Below the pieces are notes generated by a model. It was not told where the DNA came from, did no database searches, and saw nothing but the letters and a program-made list of their open reading frames with translations. A DNA stretch of 64,000 bases from Neurospora tetrasperma FGSC 2508 (lineage: Eukaryota > Ascomycota > Sordariomycetes > Sordariales > Sordariaceae): the NCBI RefSeq assembly GCF_000213175.1, contig NW_009799179.1, positions 7,797,981-7,861,980 on the forward strand. The letters are read 5' to 3'. Every line of letters starts with the position of its first letter. Positions within the stretch are counted from its first letter, which is position 1. The position numbers were made by a program, and so were the translations under genes. Shown in pieces: positions 47,256-58,528 of the stretch.

Positions 47256-48422
47256 ATGAAACTCCTCACCCTCCTTATCGCCGGCGCTGCTTTGCCGCTC
47301 ACCTCTGCCGCTCCCGCGTCGACGGCCATCGTCAAGGACGCCTCTGCCGATAGGGATGCCTCGGTGGCCGCCACCCTCGCCCAGAGCAGCAAAGACATCT
47401 ACCCAGCCAAGTGTCCGGAAAACGTCAACGGCTTCAACTACACCTACCCCTCGACACTATGGTTCTACAACCTGACCTCGACCGTCCAGGGGTCGAGTGA
47501 GGTGCTCGAGATGGCCTTCATGGACCTTCTCCCTCCCAACTACAACCCTCGCAACGCGGAGCCGCAAACCATCCTTCTCCTGCACGGCAAGAACTTTTGC
47601 GGTCCCACCTGGTACGCGGCCGCGACGCCCTTGCAAAAAGCCGGCTACCGCGTCATCCTACCCGAGCAGCTGGGCTTCTGCAAGTCGACCAAGCCGACGC
47701 AGTACAGCTTCAACTTAACGTCCTTGGCAACCAACACACACAACCTGGTCAAGGCGCTCGGGATCACCAAACCGCCAATCGTCATCGGCCACTCCCTCGG
47801 CGGCATGCTCGCGTCGCGCTATGCGCTGACGTACCCGGAGTTTACCAAGTCGTTGATGCTGGTTAGCCCTATCGGCTTGGAGGACTGGAAGCAGCTGGGC
47901 GTGCCTGACCGCTCGTTTGACCTGTTGACGGGGGATGAGAAGTCGACGACGTATGCCTCGCTGAGGGGGTACGAGCAGGCGACGTACTACCCGGGCGCCG
48001 AGTGGACCGAGGACTTTGACAAGTGGGTGGTGATGCTGACCAAGGTGTATGAGGGCGACCAGAAGGAGAAGTTCTGGGCGGATCAGGCTCATGTGGTGGA
48101 GATGGTGCTGGGACAGCCGACCATTCACGAGTACAACAAGATCAAGCCCAAGACGTTGTTGGTGGTGGGCGAGAAGGATAACACGGCTATTGGCAAGGTG
48201 TGGTCGCCGCCCGAGGTGCAGGCAAAGCTCGGCCACTATGCTGTCTTGGGACGCCAGGCACAGGCGGCGATTCCTGATGCTACCCTTGTGTCGTTCCCGT
48301 ATCTTGGACATGCTCCTCAGATTCAGGAACCCGAGATGTTCAACCGCCTGCTGGCAAGCTGGGTGAAAACCGGCGGCCGCACCCTGGAATCGCTCAAGCT
48401 GAATGCCACCATCATTAGGTAG
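47256..48422 (+). CDS. Secreted alpha/beta hydrolase
   Basis: An intronless 388-residue protein with a signal peptide (MKLLTLLIAGAALPLTSAAPA, cleavage near residue 19). The alpha/beta-hydrolase signs are complete: oxyanion segment LLLHGKNFCG (108-116), nucleophile elbow GHSLGG with Ser180, acid Asp308 in VVGEKDNT, and His352 in YLGHAPQ. Three NxT/S sites (NYT, NLT, NAT) fit a secreted glycoprotein. The family hydrolyses esters, epoxides or similar bonds; the substrate is not given by sequence. Length and motif spacing resemble fungal and bacterial soluble hydrolases annotated as alpha/beta fold family esterases. Codon use is strongly C/G-ending, suggesting good expression. The start follows CACCATCATGAAACTC, and the signal peptide begins at this ATG. 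Confidence 0.92.
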   Translation: MKLLTLLIAGAALPLTSAAPASTAIVKDASADRDASVAATLAQSSKDIYPAKCPENVNGFNYTYPSTLWFYNLTSTVQGSSEVLEMAFMDLLPPNYNPRNAEPQTILLLHGKNFCGPTWYAAATPLQKAGYRVILPEQLGFCKSTKPTQYSFNLTSLATNTHNLVKALGITKPPIVIGHSLGGMLASRYALTYPEFTKSLMLVSPIGLEDWKQLGVPDRSFDLLTGDEKSTTYASLRGYEQATYYPGAEWTEDFDKWVVMLTKVYEGDQKEKFWADQAHVVEMVLGQPTIHEYNKIKPKTLLVVGEKDNTAIGKVWSPPEVQAKLGHYAVLGRQAQAAIPDATLVSFPYLGHAPQIQEPEMFNRLLASWVKTGGRTLESLKLNATIIR

Positions 48423-48998
48423 AGCATGGAGTCCTAGAGAAGTAGGGTCAGTGGCATTTGGATTGTATATATTCGAGTCATCAACATAGACACACTGTAG
48501 TAGTACTGTAATGAATGATAATGGTTTGGAAATGGCAGCCTTCATGTATTTTGCCTGGGGAGAAGCCTCCATCGACTTCTCAGGATATCTGGAGTGAAGA
48601 ACGTACATGGCCATCCGACACAGTCCATCGCGAGCCATTGCCTGCAAGCGACACCGTGGATTCCCGCCCTTGCTTGTTATGCATGAAAGGAAAAACGTAG
48701 ACATCGGCTTGCAGAGGCACCCTTGTGATCATGATCCCGAGCCGCGCGCGGTCAAGGGGGTTCGAAGAACTGGGTGTGAATTGACCTGTATATCATGCAT
48801 GTGGTATGACTCCCGAGCACGCCGCAACCGAAATGCAAATGCCTGCCAATCCAGCCGGGCCGGTTAAGGCCTTCATCCTCTGCATCTTCCTTTCATCTGT
48901 GGGGAAGACGAGATTCCGGATGACATTGTTCGTTCCTCGAAAAAAAGACCCGCGCAGCCCATAAAAGATCCATTCCATTTGTTCCTGGACAACCCCAT
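48423..48998. other. Convergent intergenic region
   Basis: Between the hydrolase and the ribosomal protein gene, 3' end to 3' end. No gene seen. Confidence 0.5.
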
Positions 48999-50058
48999 TT
49001 ACATGACGACACCAGAGTTGGAGGCAATACGGGGCCAAAGCTCAGCAGCCTCCTTACCGACGGGGCCGGTAATGGCGGAACCCTTCATCTCACCCTTGGG
49101 GTTGACGATCTAGAAAGAGCAGTGGTCAGCATTGTCCGCTTGTAAACATGGCTCCCAACGGCCCGGCATTGTGGTTCTGCATCCGTGCCATTTTCCCCAT
49201 TGACTATCCTCCTCTGATCCTCCCAATGCAGAACTCAAATATGCCCAGGCCGTGGTAGAGTGGTATCGGTGAGCACTTACGACACCGGCGTTGTCCTCGA
49301 AGTAGAGGAAGACACCGTCGAAGCGCTTCCAGGGCTTGGACTGGCGGACGATGACGGCGGGGTGGACCTTCTTGCGGAGCTCAGGCTTGCCCTTCTTGAC
49401 GGTGGCCATGACCATGTCGCCGACACCACCAGCGGGGAGACGGTTGAGACGAGCACCGATACCCTTGACGGAGATGATGTAAAGGTTACGGGCACCGGAG
49501 TTGTCCGCGCAGTTCATGATGGCACCGCTGTAAGAGTCGCCATGTTAGCTATTCATTCCTGTTTCGGTGTTGTCGTTTGTGCGTTTCGTGTGATTTGTGG
49601 GTGTACGGGAGTGCCGATTCGTCATGTCTATCGCGTTCGTGCTCGCTTGGAGAATGATGATTCGCGTTTCGTGCTGGACGGGACGGGAATGGGATTCGTA
49701 ACGTACACTGGGAGACCCAGGGTCATCTTGAGCTTGCCACCGGGGGCACCACGACTGTAGACATGCTGTTAGCTCACTGATTTCGCGGCTGGTTCCAAAA
49801 TTCGTCGCTGTCTTCTGGCTGCTTGCTGTCGGTCCCCATCTTCTGTTCATGGTGTCCAGAACCTCCAAAAATCGTCCAAATGACCCCTGGTTCAATCGGG
49901 CATCCTCCTCCTCTTCCACATGATCTCGTCGGTGCAATTTCCTCCTCTTGCGGCCACCTCAGTTTGTCGAGCAGAACCTCGGCTGGACGGGCAGCAAAAC
50001 AGCCAGAAAACAGGTCGGATTTGATCGCTGACGTGGTTACTCACGATTGCTTGGCCAT
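48999..50058 (-). CDS. rpl23: 60S ribosomal protein L23 (uL14)
   Basis: Four exons on the minus strand, 50058-50045, 49754-49707, 49527-49281 and 49109-48999, give 139 residues, the family's usual length. The first exon has only 14 bases (MAKQ plus two bases), followed by a 290-base intron, typical of fungal ribosomal protein genes. Reconstructed start: [32 protein letters not shown]. Downstream family signatures include [44 protein letters not shown] and [16 protein letters not shown], ending SNSGVVM. uL14 sits on the large subunit near the factor-binding site and contacts the small subunit and eEF/eIF6. All four exons keep phase with GT-AG introns. I looked in the longer introns for C/D-box snoRNA signals and saw none. 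Confidence 0.96.
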
Positions 50059-50628
50059 TGCGACGGTCTGGTTGCTGAAATGGCGACTGGTGATGGGGGA
50101 GTCGAAATTTCGGAGGGGAAATTCAGCAAGGCCAAAATTGAACGACAGCCGCGATATTTTTTTTGGGCCTTGGGTTGGTGTGGACCGCAAACCCTACCGT
50201 CCCTTGTGACGGTCACGTGCAGTGGCCAAGCCCGTCAAGCCAGACGAACAACCTCAGGCTTGGCACGGAATAGTGGGGCACCGCTTTTTTTCGTGCAGCC
50301 CAGACCAGTTTGAACTTGACAATTCCCTTTGCGCTGTTCAACCGCCAGCCATGAAGACCATTTCATCAGCTCACAAAACGACGCAATTGACAGCTACAAC
50401 GATCGGAACGGCAAGCGAAAAGAAGTCATCAGTCAGCAAGCTCAAAAAAAGGACAGAACAAGCTCTACGTGATGGTATCTTACAGCAAAACTGTGCGCCA
50501 ATCGAGTCAAAAATCGCCAAGTCGCGCACCAATCAATATCAACCGCGCGCCATGACGTCCGGCAATAACCACGCCAAGACACTTCGACGGCCGTAGAGGT
50601 ACCACAAACACACTGACGATGTCAATCC
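50059..50628. other. Ribosomal gene promoter region
   Basis: No gene supported. It holds the promoter of rpl23 and the 3' region of the malic enzyme gene. A 124-codon plus-strand frame (50222-50596) has a basic, low-information composition and is not called. Confidence 0.5.
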
Positions 50629-52857
50629 TCACTCGACATCATTCGGGTTACCCAGCACGCGCAAGTCGCCCTTTGCTCCTCGACTAGCCTTGTTGCCCTC
50701 AACGTATTTTAGCGGCCTATACACCGGATCCCACATCTGCTCCCTGATCCATTCATCAAGGTCCTCCTCCTTGGTTGGCACATCTTCCTCCTCAACTACA
50801 CCCTCCTCCATGGCCGCCAAGATGACTCTCCGAGCCACGCGTACACTCACATCGCGCACGACATCGACACCGGGAAGCAGCGGCGCCGTATCATCTTTCA
50901 GTGCCGGGCCCATCTCAGCCACGCCCTTCGATGCCGCCATCAACATCTTGTCAGTCACACGGTTGGCCCGCGACAGCACAGAGCCGAGACCGATGCCCGG
51001 GAACACGACGCTGTTGTTGCACTCAGCCACTTCGATCTCGATCTCCTTGCCATCATTACCCCAGGGGCCCTTGACTGGGTCGAACGGACTGCCTGTGGCG
51101 ACGAGGGCCTTGCCGTCTGTCCAGTTGAGGAGGTCCTCAGGCACGGCCTCGTGGAGCTTGGTTGGATTTGACAAGGGTAGGATGATGGGGCGCTCGACAT
51201 GCTTTGCCATCTCACGGACGACCTCTTCCGTGAACGATTTCGGTTTTGTGGATGTGCCGACTAGAATATGCGGCTTGACCTCCTTGATCATAGCTAGGAG
51301 GTCGGTCTTCTTATCGGCCCAGTCGTCGTGCGACTTGGCATACTTTTTCTGAGCGTCTGACAGTGATTCTGACTTGGTGGTGAGTAGTCCGGGTTTATCG
51401 ATGAGCCTGCGTAGTGTCAGTGTTGTAGTGCGTGAAGAGACCTGTCCTAGGTCTGGAATGCGTCGCCATACCAGATTTGCTTGCCAGCCTCCTCGGGACT
51501 GATGTCTGCATCTGCAGCAATAGCATCGCGAACATGGTCCGCGATACCAACACCTGCCGTACCAGCACCGAAGACCACCATCCGGATGTCGCTCAACTTC
51601 TGCTTTGAAATGTGTAAACCTGCCATGATGGCAGCCAAAGTTACACACCCCGTTCCTTGAACATCGTCATTGAAACAGGGGATCTGGGGCCGGTATCTCT
51701 CCAGAAGTCGACGTGCTAGCGATTATGTCAATAACCATGCAGGCAAGTAAACGTTTTGCAACATACCATTGTCCAGGCCAAAGTCTTCAAAGTGGATGTA
51801 CGCTCTAGGGTAGAGTTCACGCGCAGCCTTGACGAAGGTCTCAACAAACTCGTCGTATTTTTCACCGCGGACACGCTTCTGCCGCAGGCCAAGGTAAAGA
51901 TCGTCCTTCAAGAGCTCCTCGTTGTTGGTGCCGCAGTCCAAGACCACCGGGAGCACACGGTTTGGATGAATGCCACCGCAAATGGTCATCAGTACCAACT
52001 TGGCGATGGAGATAAGGATGCCACCACATCCTTGGTCACCGATGCCCAGAATTTCCTCGCCGTCTACACTTTGTCAGCCATCTTCCTCGCTCATGAAATC
52101 GTTTTTCGTCAAAAACCATTGCTTCTTACCGGTTACCACGATGTAGTCAATGTCTTCAGGCTTTCCCCACTGTGCCAAATCACGCTTTACGGAGTCCATA
52201 TCATTGATGTTGAGGAACACTCCTTCGGGTCTCCTGAATAATCTGGAGTAGTTTTGAATGGCCTCTCCTTCTTTGGTGTGTAGACTACACTAAACATCTC
52301 GTCAAGATGATCATGCAAAAGCTGAACAACCACTGAAGTCAGAACAACGGACATCCTAGACCTATAGCAATACTATTTTGTACAGAACAAAAATGCAATC
52401 TTACCCTATAAAACAACACCTCATTCTGCTCCTTCATCGAAGTCATGAATGTATTCTTGGCCAGATCATTGGGTTGACTGCAATACTGCTCATATGCCCT
52501 TTGGACCTGCTGTTCCAGGGACTGGATATGTGGCGGTAGCAAGCCATGAAGAGCAAAGTCGCGACGCTCTTCCTTTGTGAAGGCGGATCCCTTGTTGAAG
52601 TAAGGGTGGTTGAGCAGCACGGTGCCTTTCAGAGCGCATTCTAAGGGGCCGCTTGTGCTCAGGGGGAGATGGGAGAATTTTGACCCGTTTTGGGCTTGTT
52701 CATCTTGGGGGTTCTGGGAGTGGGACATGTTGCGAATCTGATGAGCTTGGCGTCGTGACACCGCAGTGCAGCCACGCAAATGTCTTGAATGGACGGGAAA
52801 ACGGGTCACCAAAGCACGCTTTGGAATGCGCGAAATCAAAGACTGGGTGCTGAACAT
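50629..52857 (-). CDS. NAD-type malic enzyme, mitochondrial; one base short in a conserved motif
   Basis: Five exons on the minus strand: 52857-52405, 52321-52130, 52063-51767, 51715-51472 and 51406-50629. About 654 residues would be expected. It catalyses oxidative decarboxylation of malate to pyruvate with NAD(P). Signatures: NEVLFYR|LLHDHLDEMFSVVYTP; EAIQNYSRLFRRPEGVFL; YIVVTDGEEILGIGDQGCGG (malic enzyme signature); VLDCGTNNEELL; FEDFGLDNARRLLERY; PCFNDDVQGTGCVT; VVFGAGTAGVGIADH (dinucleotide binding); and PSNPTKLHEA-like LPLSNPTKLHEAVPED. The first 40 residues (MFSTQSLISRIPKRALVTRF) are Arg/Ser-rich without acids, a good mitochondrial presequence; a second ATG (MSHSQNPQ) could give a cytosolic form. 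Oddity: within exon 2, after SVVYTP (plus strand about 52266-52275), the frame moves by one base before EGEAIQ. Intron phases also require one extra base. As read, the gene is frameshifted. Confidence 0.85.
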
Positions 52858-54703
52858 TGAGAAGGTTATTCACCGCACATGGACGGTTGTTTTCTCACGC
52901 TTTGGTCTAGTGACAGCCAGAACGAACAACATGTTCAAGATGGGTGTTAAGGATCGACTTCCTGATATTTACCTATGACGTAGTTGACACCCATCACCGT
53001 GGACGGCAAGTGGGGAGAGCTTGACGGTGAAACGGTGAGCTTCCCAAGGTCAGTCGCTGCCACTCATAGTGTGCATAAAAGGCGCACAGACCAAACACTT
53101 CACAGCACATCAAGACCGATACATTTCACAACAACATTCACAAGCAGGATATCAAAATGTTGGACATCTTGGAGCCTCGAAGTTGTGAACCCCCGTTTCC
53201 TCCCCTCCGAAGAAGAGAAGAGACGGACAACGACGCGGACTATGATGGTTCATATGGTAAAAGATTACTCTTGCAACATTTCAAGCAGCAGAGAAAAAGG
53301 TCCAAAGACCCCCCTCCCTGTTGCCCCCATCTCCAACCCCTTCCGAGTTGCAACACAAGACGTGCCGCAGAAGAGAAGGTCTCCCGAAGGAGCCCCATGA
53401 GAACAGCCAGATGGCCAGAGCAGTTGGAGAATGGTTGTTGCGAAACTGGGTTTGCGAAAGCAGAGGCAAAAAGTAAGAATGATCACCAACCGTTTTTGCC
53501 GCGTAATAAAGGTGCAGTTGCACATGCGGAATTGCATCGTAATACGAATGCCATGTACCAGTCCAGTATTCAGACTTGATGAATACGAGTGCATCGATGG
53601 CGGCGATAGCACCTCGCTGGCTCTTCATGGTGCTGCCGCCATCACAGTTTGTTTTGGAGGGGAACAAAACACAGACCAAAATATTGCAGCATTCGAGATT
53701 TTTGAAGCAATTTGATTTTGGGGACGCACAGTTGCTTCGGCGGAAACTGTGGGTCTCCACAGAGCTGTGTGGCAGCCGCAAGCCAGCTGGCGTTGCTCTG
53801 TACACTTGCCAAGCATTGAAGTGGAAACGCTCTTCAATCAACTTCACATCGTCAACAAGGAACCAAAACGCACTCCCGTCCATGGCAAGGTTCCCAAATC
53901 TAACCCCAATGTCACTCGCCCGCCATTACGCAGTACACTGAGAACAACTTGACGAAGCATACTTGTATACTCAATGCCCTGCGGTCACATCAGTACAGAG
54001 CCGATTGTGCACCCATGCCGGATTTCCCCCCGTCTTTCTCCAATCGAAGCTCTCGATCAACTTCCCGATCTCTGCGCCGCAATCAGCTTTTATGGGGTAT
54101 TCTGCAAGCTCATCTGCTCAGCTGAGAAGCCTGTAATTGTAGCCGCAATAACGCCTGTCAAGAGATTGGAAAGCGGTTGAAGCATTCTGGTAAAGTGCGA
54201 TGCCTTGTCGGCCGTATGAGCATAACAAGAGGGATCTCTGTGTATGGAGATGGGTTCTGTCTCTTTCCGATATGATGTGTACCAACTTACCTGGCATTCT
54301 GGATCTATTAAGCCGTATGTTGACGGAGAAGCCACACGAATCCTGATAAAGGGGCATCTTTTTCTCCCAAGCATGAAACTCCAAATCCTACATCGAGCGG
54401 AAATGATGACCACTCAATTTCAGCAGCATGAAATAACAAAAACTAGAGGTACCGAAATGGAGATGATCAAAGTTGAATTTTCCCAGTTAACGCGGTCGTG
54501 AGGCATCTCAGGGCAAGCACACTGGATGCGCTGGGCGTTGTGGCACCAACTTGGTAGCCGCGATGGAGCATGACATAATCGTCAAACAACATCTCCGTTC
54601 GAGAAATCGTGAAGACCTCGTGCCGGTTTGTACTTGCGTCTACTACAATTATTTGCGATACCGTGTACACTCGAGTTACTTCACCATCCTGTCTGTTGCG
54701 GAG
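52858..54703. other. Intergenic region with unresolved frames
   Basis: 1.8 kb. The longest frames, a 200-codon minus-strand frame (53281-53883, MDGSAFWFLVDDVKLIEER...) and a 140-codon plus-strand frame (53157-53579), overlap each other and show no known motif. The first 45 residues of the minus-strand frame look protein-like, so a decayed gene is possible, but I cannot support a call. Confidence 0.35.
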
Positions 54704-56295
54704 ATGATGCAGGTTCTGATTGTTTTCCTGCTCAACTTCATCTTTACCTGGGCTCAAGGGGACAATGGCACATACTGTTTGGCCACAAGCTGGATAACGG
54801 AAACGTTATTTACTGCTTGTGGTGTTCTAGAGACCATTACGGTAAGATCTCAAAGGCGCACAGGATAGACAGTACGTTACCTACCACGCCGAGAACACAG
54901 GTCTACGAAGAAGCGCCATGCCCAGTCACGACAAGTATCGTACTTCCCGACGCCGTCTTGACAGGAGTGACGATACAGCCGGCTAGCTCGCCAACTGCAT
55001 GCTGCGTTTTGCCTACACCAGCGTCTTCCCTTAAGCGGATCGCCTTCGAACCGAATGCCACCGATGTAGATTCAATCTATTTCTACACGAGTAACAACGC
55101 TACATCCCCATATTACATTGGTACGCTTGTAGACGGGTTCCGTTGTCTCCTTGATGTATCGCCAGAGGCCTTAGCGGCCGGCCGTCTTGCTGCGTATCTG
55201 TCCAACGGGGAGTCCATCATCTTTGACGAGACTGGTATGCACTACTATGGTGCAGGTTGTAACACCACAACTTCCATCACCATCTCCGATTTCTTGGCCC
55301 AACTCGCAGGATTGCCAGACGTACCACCATCAGCCGGCGCTGACCCGAGAGGCAGAAGAGTCACAGAAAGAGACCTTCCCGAGACCAACTTCACCGTCGC
55401 AGTCCAGGTAGCAGCTGCCATTGACCTCTTCCTCCACGACCCCCAAGTAGCCTTTGGTGACTCGCCCTGCAGTTTTGTCGACATCCAGAACATTACAGAA
55501 TGGGACATACACTCCTGGACATGCCAATATCCCGGCGCCAACAGCAGCGAGAAAAGCTGCGAGGAGAAATTTCACTCCTGGTTTAAGGCCGACTCGCCTT
55601 CTCCCTCGGGAACTGGCCTCGACCAGACCGGAAACGCCCTCTTCAACTTCGTCCCTCGTCTCGTTAACCGCGTCGAAAACAATATTGCGGATCTCTTCCC
55701 CGGCATCAGCGAACCGCTTCAACACGGCCTAGCTTGGCTCAACAATGCACACAACGCCGTGCTGCACGCTGCTGATGTCGGTGGGGGTGAACTGTGTGAG
55801 ATACTCCATGCCCTCGACGAGTACGATCTTATCTTGTCAGACCCGGGATTGCCGAGCTTGCACACCATTGGGAACTACCACTCGCCGCCGGTAGCAACAA
55901 TCACCGAGGTGTTCGAGTCCCATACGAAAAGGATCACAAAGGAACCGCCGAGGCAAGTAGTACCGACAGAGACGAGCTTCCCGAAGGTGACGGAGACTTC
56001 GTTCTCGGAGATTCCAGATCTTCCAGATCTGGCGTCGACATTGATATCAGCAGAGGAGAACTTGATCAAGGCTGCCATTACTCCTTTTACGTCATTGGGA
56101 TCTTTGCTTGATGCCCCGTTAGAGGCAAGTGATGACGAAGCCTCCAAGAGGTTGCCGACTGTCACTGTGACGGCTATTGTTACGGAAATTGTGACATGGT
56201 TTGGGATGACTTCGTCGGCAGAAGAAGACAGTTTTATCTCGAGTATGTCTGCTAAAATTCAGTCACATCTTGAGGATGACAGTTTGGCGAAGTGA
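54704..56295 (+). CDS. Predicted secreted protein, unrecognised (510 aa)
   Basis: Two exons, 54704-54841 and 54901-56295. A 59-base intron (GTAAGA to CACAG) joins ETIT to VYEEAPCPVTTS in phase. The ATG at 54704 begins a good signal peptide (MMQVLIVFLLNFIFTWAQG), which decided the start. The body has eight or more cysteines and several NxT/S sites (NGT, NAT, NTT, NFT, NIT), as in extracellular fungal proteins. Features include SPYYIGTLVDGFRCLLDVSPEA, GMHYYGAGCNTTTSITISDF and, near residue 265, AAAIDLFLHDPQVAFGDSPCSFVDIQNITEWDIHSWTC. The C-terminal 150 residues are Ser/Thr/Pro-rich with acidic residues and do not end in a clear GPI signal. I recognise no family. It begins a run of four secreted-protein genes. 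Confidence 0.75.
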
Positions 56296-57153
56296 ACAGC
56301 GTACTGACTTTTCTCAAGACCGTTGTTCGGTGAGAATTCAGGAGGTGTTGTTTTCGAGAGGTGAAGAAGCTCATCGTGTACCATTCAATCGATGATTGTA
56401 TTTTACATAATACTATCTTCCTTGAGGATCATATAGCAAATTTGACTGCTGATAAAACGTATAATTCCACTTCATGTTGTTCTCTGCCCTGGTTGATTGT
56501 CGGCGCGTGGAGTTGGGGCGCGGGACGGGACGGGATGAGGAGAGCGGAGTGGGGTCCAGGAGGATTCGGTTCACTATTGTTCGCTACGAAGCCACTATCT
56601 GAGTCAATCAATGAACCATGCATATTCTGTTAGTGATGATAAGACTACTGTTAATGCACTCGCGGGAAACAAACAACGGCAGCAGTCCAACCTCATCGCC
56701 GTCGGGCCGCACCCAACATTCAGCTTGCCCCCCAACATCCCTTGTCAGCAACGAGCCGCATGATGGCTCAGCTATCCCGATGGAGGTTGGTATCACTTTC
56801 TCACCCGGCTAAGAAATTGCGGCGCAGTTCGACTTTCACACTCCTGCCAAAAACACATCTCGTTCTCCCATCGCGTCTTGTCTGTCATCATCATTTGAAC
56901 TTTCCAGTTCTCAACTTTGAGATTTCACCAGCTTCAATTGCCAAGCCAAGTAACAAGTGTTACCCCCTATGTACGATCGACATTGCGTTTGAACCCTTGG
57001 ACCATCCCAGACCCGTGAGAACCTCAACGGCTCGTCCTCCATAAGTTGACCCCACCGTCCCAGATTCCCCAGACTGCGCGGTGACGACAGTTCCGTCGTT
57101 GTGCATCAACATTAATACCTGTTCACCAATCTGCCATCTCGAACCGAATCGCC
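56296..57153. other. Intergenic region and chitosanase promoter
   Basis: No gene supported. Short overlapping frames only. It likely contains the promoter and leader of the chitosanase gene. Confidence 0.5.
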
Positions 57154-58059
57154 ATGCTACTCTCATTACGCTTCCTCATTCTAACCATCAGTTTCCTGGC
57201 CTCCTTGGCCTCCGCCCGCGACGTCCCATCCAACCTCCAAAACCTCTACACCAAACTACTCAAGCAAAAAAAATGCAAACACCCTCTAGCCTCGGGCTTC
57301 TACAGCACCGCAGACGGCCCCAACACCTACTCTTACTGCGGCGACCACCTCTCCGATTTCCGGATCCTCTACATCCGCGGCCGCGGCCGCGGTCGACTAG
57401 CCAACATGGACGTGGACTGCGACGGCGTACAAGGAGGGGCTAGTGACGACGGAAGATGTTCCATCGGTGTGAGCGCGGATTACCAGTCGACCACGGCCTT
57501 CCAGGACATGGTGGCGGCGTATAACGTTTCGGGGGTCCGGGATCTGAACACGTACGTGCATCCGTACGTGGTATTTGGAAACGAAGTTGAGAACGACAAC
57601 AACGGCAAGGATTTGAGGTGGAATGTCTTTGATCCGAGGGCGTATCTGGTTGAACCGCTCAGCGTGATGGCGGTGGTGTGCGATGGGGGCAGCAAGCTGG
57701 TGTATGGAGTGTGGGGCGATACGAATGGGGATGATGGGGATAAGAGCATGGTGGGGGAGGCGAGCCTGGCGCTCGCGACGGCGTGTGGAGGGGGAGAGAT
57801 GAGTGGGAGTAATGGGATTGATGAGGAGGATGTGTTGTATTTGGCGTTTGTGGGGTCGGAGGCGGTGCCGGGTAAGATGGGGGCGAAGTGGGATGCGGGC
57901 AGTTTTGACGAGTTTGAGAGGAGCATTGAGGGGTTGGGGGATCACTTGATCCAGAGGATTCCGGCGGATGGGAAGGCGTCGGGGACGGTGAGGGTGTCGT
58001 GGGGATTGATGATTTGGATGTTTGTGGCTTTAGTGGGTAGTCATCTTGGATTATGTTGA
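57154..58059 (+). CDS. csn: Endo-chitosanase, glycoside hydrolase family 75
   Basis: An intronless 301-residue secreted enzyme that cleaves beta-1,4 bonds in chitosan. Signal peptide: MLLSLRFLILTISFLASLASA. The GH75 core is clear: YNVSGVRDLNTYVHPYVVFGNE, EPLSVMAVVCDGGSKLVYGVWGDTNGDDG, MVGEASLALATACGG, DEEDVLYLAFVGSEAVPG. Asp189 (GDTNGDD) and Glu202 (VGEASLA) lie 13 residues apart, the same spacing as the catalytic Asp175/Glu188 pair of the Fusarium solani enzyme. Oddity: after the catalytic domain a short linker is followed by a hydrophobic C-terminus (WGLMIWMFVALVGSHLGLC). This looks like a GPI-anchor signal, implying a cell-wall- or membrane-bound chitosanase rather than a free one. An RGRGRGR run lies near residues 75-81. 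Confidence 0.93.
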   Translation: MLLSLRFLILTISFLASLASARDVPSNLQNLYTKLLKQKKCKHPLASGFYSTADGPNTYSYCGDHLSDFRILYIRGRGRGRLANMDVDCDGVQGGASDDGRCSIGVSADYQSTTAFQDMVAAYNVSGVRDLNTYVHPYVVFGNEVENDNNGKDLRWNVFDPRAYLVEPLSVMAVVCDGGSKLVYGVWGDTNGDDGDKSMVGEASLALATACGGGEMSGSNGIDEEDVLYLAFVGSEAVPGKMGAKWDAGSFDEFERSIEGLGDHLIQRIPADGKASGTVRVSWGLMIWMFVALVGSHLGLC

Positions 58060-58528
58060 ATTTAGGGAGACATGTGTGATTGAATTCTAGCGGATATGGT
58101 GTTTGCAATCGACGGAGGAATATCGGATCTGGCGTAATTTTTCGAACGGGCAATGTCTTACAGAATAAAAATGATCTTATAATGCCGCTGCGGTCTTTCG
58201 GAGGCGGTGCCGGAGACTATGGTTTCCAGCTGCACAATAAGGCATCACTCGACGGGATTTATACCTACAATTATGCATGGAAACACCAGTTTCTTGCACC
58301 TCCCCCCAGATCTATACCTATGACCATTTCACAGCCCGATCTTTGACTGCCCTATCTGCAAAGGAAAAGACCAGATTACTTTCCTGTACTCTCCACAGCC
58401 TGCCTTTTTTTTTCTTTTCTTTTCTTTTTTTTTCTCTCTCTTTTTCTCTTCTTCTCGGGCACTCCTTTGCCCGCAAAAAGAAACATCGTCATCAATACCG
58501 CCAAAACGAAGAAAAAAAGAAAAAAACT
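58060..58528. other. Intergenic region with CT-rich leader
   Basis: No gene seen. The stretch about 58405-58460 is almost pure T/C, a typical fungal promoter/leader pyrimidine tract before the CFEM gene. Confidence 0.6.

Noticed and set aside
49110-49706. Possible C/D-box snoRNAs in the rpl23 introns
   Set aside because: I could not find a C box with a matching D box in either of these introns on the coding strand.
53281-53883. 200-codon minus-strand frame
   Set aside because: The first part looks protein-like but no family, intron or promoter sign supports it, and it overlaps an equally open plus-strand frame.
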